NCBI GenBank assembly: GCA_902728285.1
Contig: CACVBU010000567.1
Location: forward strand, 372,001 to 436,000
Direction of reading: 5' to 3'
Source of the DNA: Clytia hemisphaerica
Taxonomy: Eukaryota > Cnidaria > Hydrozoa > Leptothecata > Clytiidae
DNA length: 64,000 nt
Part shown: positions 59,572 through 64,000 of the stretch, in pieces
Position numbering within the stretch: the stretch's first letter is position 1
Layout: each line of letters opens with the position of its first letter
Position numbers and translations under genes: made by a program
Notes under the pieces: generated by a model
Databases searched by the model: none
The model's input: only the letters and a program-made list of their open reading frames with translations
Told to the model about the DNA's origin: nothing

Positions 59572-60526
59572 GAGATTCTAACGAGAACGAGAGGGAGAAG
59601 ATTGTTGTTCATCGGGTATATCATTTGAACAATATTTCTACTTTTTTGAAACACTTGAAAATCAGAGCAAGAAGAGGAACAACTAACCCCATTTCGAGCC
59701 CTTCAAAATTTCCATTGGTATTTAATTTCGCGGATTCTCGCGGATGACACCCAAATCCGCGAAATCCGCGAAATTTAATCCCCGCAAAAGTTTATCCCAT
59801 TAAAGTAATAGCTTTTTCTTTATAAGCAACCAGGTTGCTAAGCCTTGACCTTATACTAAATACCTTATACCTTATCTCCTAAAGTTAAAGTTTTTTTAAA
59901 GATAATCTAACAATGACAAACGGTAGCCCATGACCCAACAAGCATAAATATGGAATGAAATCAGGGTTAGTCAAAGCAAATTTCTCAGAAAGGGAGCCGA
60001 AAATTGGGGTTGCTTATTAAAAAAATTGGTGTATGAGAACTCGAAATGAAATTAGTTTGACAGGCCTTTGTAGGGTTTTGATTTTAGTTTTTCGACACAA
60101 TTATTATACAATATGACTTAGAACTAGATACATTTCCTATGTCAATAAATGTAGGTAAAATCTCTGAAAACGTTTATTTTCAATAGACCTTTTCATAAAT
60201 TACGACAAGAGCAACGCTTTCCTCGTTTTCAAACTACTGATGTGGTTATTGATTCCTAGAGGAGTTCATAAGAAGTATTCTCCATTTATTAAAGTAAACA
60301 CTTTAATATTCAGGCTATTTGATCACCTTTGTTGGTGATAATTTCGATGGTTTCAAAACGAGGCAGTCTTTTCACTCAAAATAATTTATGAAAAGGCCTA
60401 TCTAAGATTTACAATTATATCTATAGGCCCATTGTTAAGGGGGCACCAACCTTTTTTTACGACAGGCCGATTGTTTTTTATGCACCAAACATATAATTCG
60501 ATAGTTTACACAGTTTTTTACAGAGG
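59572..60526. other. Intergenic between the two cysteine-rich genes
   Basis: AT-rich, no gene. A degenerate inverted repeat, ATAGACCTTTTCATAAATTA (about 60184) against TAATTTATGAAAAGGCCTAT (about 60383), marks a MITE of about 220 bp. Confidence 0.5.
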
Positions 60527-60665
60527 AGATGAAGTTTTTATAAGATACTTTAATAATTGGTCATTTGAAGTAATAAAAATGATGCGTTCTTTAGAAAAAG
60601 TAATTAAATTGTTTTATTACTGGTTGACGACCAACCAAATCAAATGAGAGCTTGCAAAAACTCCA
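60527..60665. repeat. MITE-like repeat abutting the minus-strand peptide gene
   Basis: Contains GCGTTCTTTAGAAAAAGTAAT and GCTTGCAAAAACTCCATG, matching the family at 6066 and 58527. Ends about 15 bp past the stop codon of the gene at 60680, so it probably supplies that gene's 3' UTR. Confidence 0.5.
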
Positions 60666-60679
60666 TGTCGTCCCATTTT

Positions 60680-60865
60680 TTATTGCGGATCACGACTATC
60701 ACTGCAGACATTAATTCCTCTGTTGTTGGTAGCACACACCAAGTTAACGTTTTGACAACATCTTTGACAGAATGTACTGCTTGAGCATTGTAATGAACCC
60801 AATGAACATCTGAAACTTTCACACGTGTCTCGTCGTAGCCTTGATAAAGCCACAAAAGATTTTTT
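60680..60865 (-). CDS. Secreted eight-cysteine prepropeptide, terminal exon (5' partial)
   Basis: Minus-strand exon beginning after a TTTTTCACAG acceptor at 60866 and ending at TAA 60682-60680, 61 residues. It reads a short propeptide tail with an RR site (LSRLRRDTCESF), then C-x4-C-x6-C-x5-C-x2-CC-x6-C-x9-C, then a short tail. The cysteine spacing, the basic cleavage site just before the first cysteine and the phase-0 exon start match the gene at 58031-59203, so the two are paralogues in tail-to-tail arrangement. The signal-peptide exon should lie to the right on the minus strand; I could not identify it before 62000. Confidence 0.62.
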   Translation of the reverse strand, partial: KKSFVALSRLRRDTCESFRCSLGSLQCSSSTFCQRCCQNVNLVCATNNRGINVCSDSRDPQ

Positions 60866-62141
60866 CTGTGAAAAAGAAGATTTGACATATTGATTTATTT
60901 TGTAAAACTTGCATGCCAAAATACTGGGTTGACCAAAAATAGGACTGATTACTAGGTTAAATGTTTTATAAGTTGAAGTACAGTCGAGATCGTAATATTA
61001 GAACAATTTGAAAAAAGGTAATTCCCTACAATTTTTTAAAACCGCAAATAATTTTTAAGTGATATACCTTATATCAGACTAAAGACATTCAAGAATCTGT
61101 TGAGACTTAAAAATGTTCGATTAGGGCTGAGAATAATAAAACATGAAAGTTAACTAAGCTCAACCCTAATTGACCCTTATCGAAAATATCCAATGAAATA
61201 AAGTGAGAATGCTAGATAATCATTTTCTTCTGAACTTTAAATCTTGGAAAACGAAGAAATACCAAGAACATGAACAATTTATAGACCTTTACTGGTGGTA
61301 TTATCTCGTCATGAAATAAAGGTTGCTTGGCACAAAGTGAAATCCTAGCAAAGCATCAACCTACCTCCGACACTCTACATCGACAAAACAAAACAAAAGC
61401 CATGAAAAAGCAAAGATACAGCATCCCGCTTTTTGTCATTTTCTGAATTTCCACTTTGATTTTAATTTCTTTTTTGATTTGTGAAGTTTATCCTTGATGT
61501 GCACTTCAAGCTTCTCAAGCAAAAGTAGAATGTTTCGAATCAAGAACAAAATTGAATTTAATATTAACTTTCGCGTGAAAACGCCTTCCCTTATTTTCTC
61601 GTGATAAACTTAATTTTATTTCACAGATAGTGTTTGCTTTTACAATCGATCCGGAAGGGCGGAATGTGGGGTGGTTCTTCTTTTCAACTCGTCTTTTCTT
61701 TTCTTTGTTACTTTTGCTTTTGGATTTTATCACTTTTTGAGATTGAAACAATTTTGAAGGAAGTTTTAATTCATTTTTTCGTTACAAAAACGTCATCGAT
61801 TCACTCAACAATCGCAACTCTATTGTTGTGATGTCACAAACAGAACTATCCAATCTCCTTCCTGAAAAAGCAGAGGTAGCCCTTCTCCTCATTAGTGGGG
61901 CTTGGTGTAGAAATTATGCAAGCACACCATGCACGTGTAAGAAGCAAATAAGTTTTTCTTCGTTCTGACCACCATACCATAGTTATTTATTTATTCGCAA
62001 TCACTCGCTCTACCTCTCATGCCTCATTTTGCTCCTTTCCATGCCATTTCCGATATTACGCCAAAAATCGTCAAAATCAAAAGCAAAAACTTTTACTTTT
62101 TCCAGATTGGCAAATCATCTCTATAAACTTATGCTGCTATA
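60866..62141. other. Intergenic or upstream intron of the minus-strand peptide gene
   Basis: No supported exon found. A short plus-strand ATG frame at 61831 (MSQTELSNLLPEKAEVALLL) reaches a possible GTAAGA donor about 110 bp later and could be a first exon of a gene leaving the window. It has no recognisable family. Confidence 0.35.
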
Positions 62142-63011
62142 CCGGGTGCGCCACAAAAAAATTTCTCTCTTTAAAACTAATTTTTTCGAAATCTAAAAGT
62201 TTTAAAAAAACCATTCCTATTTCATTAGAAAGAAGAAAGATAAACTTATATTTTGGTGGGTCATTTATTGAATTCGATTTATTAGATCAAAAGTTATACT
62301 CAATTGAATAAAAAAGTTACTTTCACAGTTTCAGAAAATGCTCAAAAACGTTAAAAATCGACCTATCAAATTAAACAGAAGCATAGTTATATGATATATC
62401 AGTATTTTTGTTTCAGTCATTAAAAATGATAATAAGCTGTCTAAATGACCTTTTGTTATTTAAAGGAAGGTTGAAGTTATTTAAAATAAAGTTGAATTTC
62501 AATGAAAGGAAGAAAATTCGTCGAAAAAGGCCAAATAATCTGGTAAAATTCATAAAAATACATCAAATATGGGTTTCGAGGTAATCCAGCTTTACATAGA
62601 CTTTATCCAGTCTAGAACCAAAAATCTAAGAAAAATTCCAGTAAAACCAAATTAGATTAATATAATGTTGATGAGGATTTTAAACCCTTTCGACCCTTTC
62701 GTTTCAAAATTTATGTTTTTTGTTACGGAAAAATGCTCTTAATTATGTAAAGGCTATTGCAATTGCCAAATTTAAAGTAAACATTTGATAGGTCGATTTT
62801 TGACGTTTTCGAGCACTTTCTGAGAGTAACTTTTTTTTTCAATTGAGCATAACTTTTGATCTAATGTTAATGAATGGAATTAATTAAATGACCCTTCAAA
62901 ATCTAAGTCTATCTTTCTTCTTTCCAATTGAAATAGGAGTGGTTCTTTTAAAAATTTTAGATTTTGAGAAAATTAGTTTCAAAGAGAGAAACTTTTTTGT
63001 GGCGCACCCGG
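62142..63011. mobile_element. TA-flanked element with long inverted repeats (CCGGGTGCGCCAC)
   Basis: 870 bp. Ends CCGGGTGCGCCACAAAAAA and its inverse, with TA at 62140-62141 and 63012-63013. Inverted similarity continues inward for roughly 200-250 bp on each side (AAAAATCGACCTATCAAAT against its inverse near 62790). Non-coding; TA flanks suggest Tc1/mariner-type mobilisation. Confidence 0.87.
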
Positions 63012-63018
63012 TAGTATA

Positions 63019-64000
63019 ATAGACCAGCGGCCGAGGCAGTGGATTGTGTCACTTCGTAGGGCACCCCTTAGATCAGGGCAAATTTTTGATATTATGCTCC
63101 TAATAGGGTGTAGAATTGACAAAAAAAATTTGCCCTTCGAATCTCCTGCAGTTTTCGAGTGAATCGATTTTTAGTTAATCGATAGAACTTATCAAGGGTC
63201 CCCCCTTTACTAACGGTTTTTTCGAAGTCTGAAAATCAAATATCTGAGAATACCAACGGATTCAGCGTGAAAAGTAGATAAAGAAAATGGGGTTATTTGT
63301 TAAGTTTCGACCACCTGGTGCCGAGAAATGGCATTTTTAAGTCGAAAAATCGACGTTTTTGGCGTTTTCCGATGACGTCAGCATTTTCCTATGAGCATTT
63401 TCAGAAAAAATCATTCCCACAACTGGATAGCCCTGAATTAGTAGTATCCAAAAATGGTATGGTTTGTCAACTTTCAATGTATAGATCTCGAGATAATTCA
63501 TTTTTAAGGTGGATAAATATGCTGAAAAACTGCTGACTCAGCAAAAAATATCGATAATTTTCAATATTTAAACTAAAATATCTCGAGATCTAGACATCGA
63601 AAGTTAACAAACCATACCATTTTTGGATACTACTAATTCAGGGCTATCCAGTTGTGGGAATGATTTTTTCTGAAAATGCTCATAGGAAAATGCTGACGTC
63701 ATCGGAAAACGCCAAAAACGTCGATTTTTCGACTTAAAAATGCCATTTCTCGGCACCAGGTGGTCGAAACTTAACAAATAACCCCATTTTCTTTATCTAC
63801 TTTTCACGCTGAATCCGCTGGTATTCTCAGATATTTGATTTTCAGACTTCGAAAAAACCGTTAGTAAAGGGGGGACCCTTGATAAGTTCTATCGATTAAC
63901 TAAAAATCGATTCACTCGAAAACTGCAGGAGATTCGAAGGGCAAATTTTTTTTGTCAATTCTTCACCCTATTAGGAGCATAATATCAAAAATTTGCCCTG
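63019..64000. mobile_element. Fold-back element, copy 2 (right end cut by window edge)
   Basis: Starts TAGACCAGCGGCCGAGG and follows 9299-10341 closely through both arms. The window ends about 60-90 bp before the expected right end. It begins only a few bases after the element ending at 63011. An open frame at 63297-63536 is an accident of the palindrome. Confidence 0.9.

Noticed and set aside
61831..61940. Possible first exon (MSQTELSNLLPEKAE) with a GTAAGA donor
   Set aside because: No family recognised and no downstream exon visible; recorded only as a note.
63297..63536. 79-codon plus-strand frame
   Set aside because: Lies across the centre of the fold-back palindrome; composition and symmetry explain it.

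Overview
The window is a piece of AT-rich nuclear genome from an invertebrate animal. It holds intron-split animal genes: a Disabled-type PTB adaptor, RNA polymerase II subunit RPB7, and the ubiquitin ligase RCHY1/PIRH2. They have GT-AG introns and are embedded in a very dense population of DNA transposons, fold-back elements and LINE remnants. Nothing here is prokaryotic. A non-vertebrate metazoan, perhaps a cnidarian, fits best, but the sequence alone does not settle the taxon. Bases 3251-3766 are an assembly gap.

Layout. 1-1789 (-): 5' part of an open LINE ORF (endonuclease plus start of reverse transcriptase) running off the left edge, with three copies of a palindromic 30-mer upstream. 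3960-11607 (+): at least seven exons of a Disabled (Dab) homologue. Its introns hold a broken LINE ORF1, an approximately 1.6 kb repeat with internal tandem units, and a 1.04 kb near-perfect palindrome. 11608-20679: mostly MITEs and other inverted-repeat elements plus one unrecognised helical 143-176 aa ORF. 20687-28745: a complete 8.06 kb P-superfamily transposon with 26-bp perfect terminal inverted repeats, a 7-bp target duplication and two convergent genes: a six-exon transposase of about 901 aa and a two-exon zinc-finger partner of about 480 aa. 28753-40800: repeats only, including nested MITEs and a second copy of the 13977-15316 element. 40821-41339 (+): intact intronless RPB7. 42222-48071 (+): RCHY1 in nine exons with an acidic C-terminal extension; most of its longer introns carry an inverted-repeat element. 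48302-57311: a 9.0 kb fold-back element built of arrays of a 23-bp motif. Its interior holds a 124-bp satellite, about 400-bp GC-rich units, a deleted 5S rRNA copy and smaller nested transposons. 58031-59203 (+) and 60680-60865 (-): two tail-to-tail genes for related secreted eight-cysteine prepropeptides. 62142-64000: a TA-flanked inverted-repeat element followed by a second copy of the palindrome found in the Dab intron.

The cellular genes are unrelated in function (endocytic adaptor, transcription, ubiquitination, secreted peptides), so no pathway links them. The parts most worth follow-up are the two-gene P-like transposon with a ZAD-like rather than THAP-like N-terminus, the paired cysteine-rich prepropeptide genes, and the 9 kb fold-back element. 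Exon boundaries were placed by eye from splice consensus, reading phase and family motifs.
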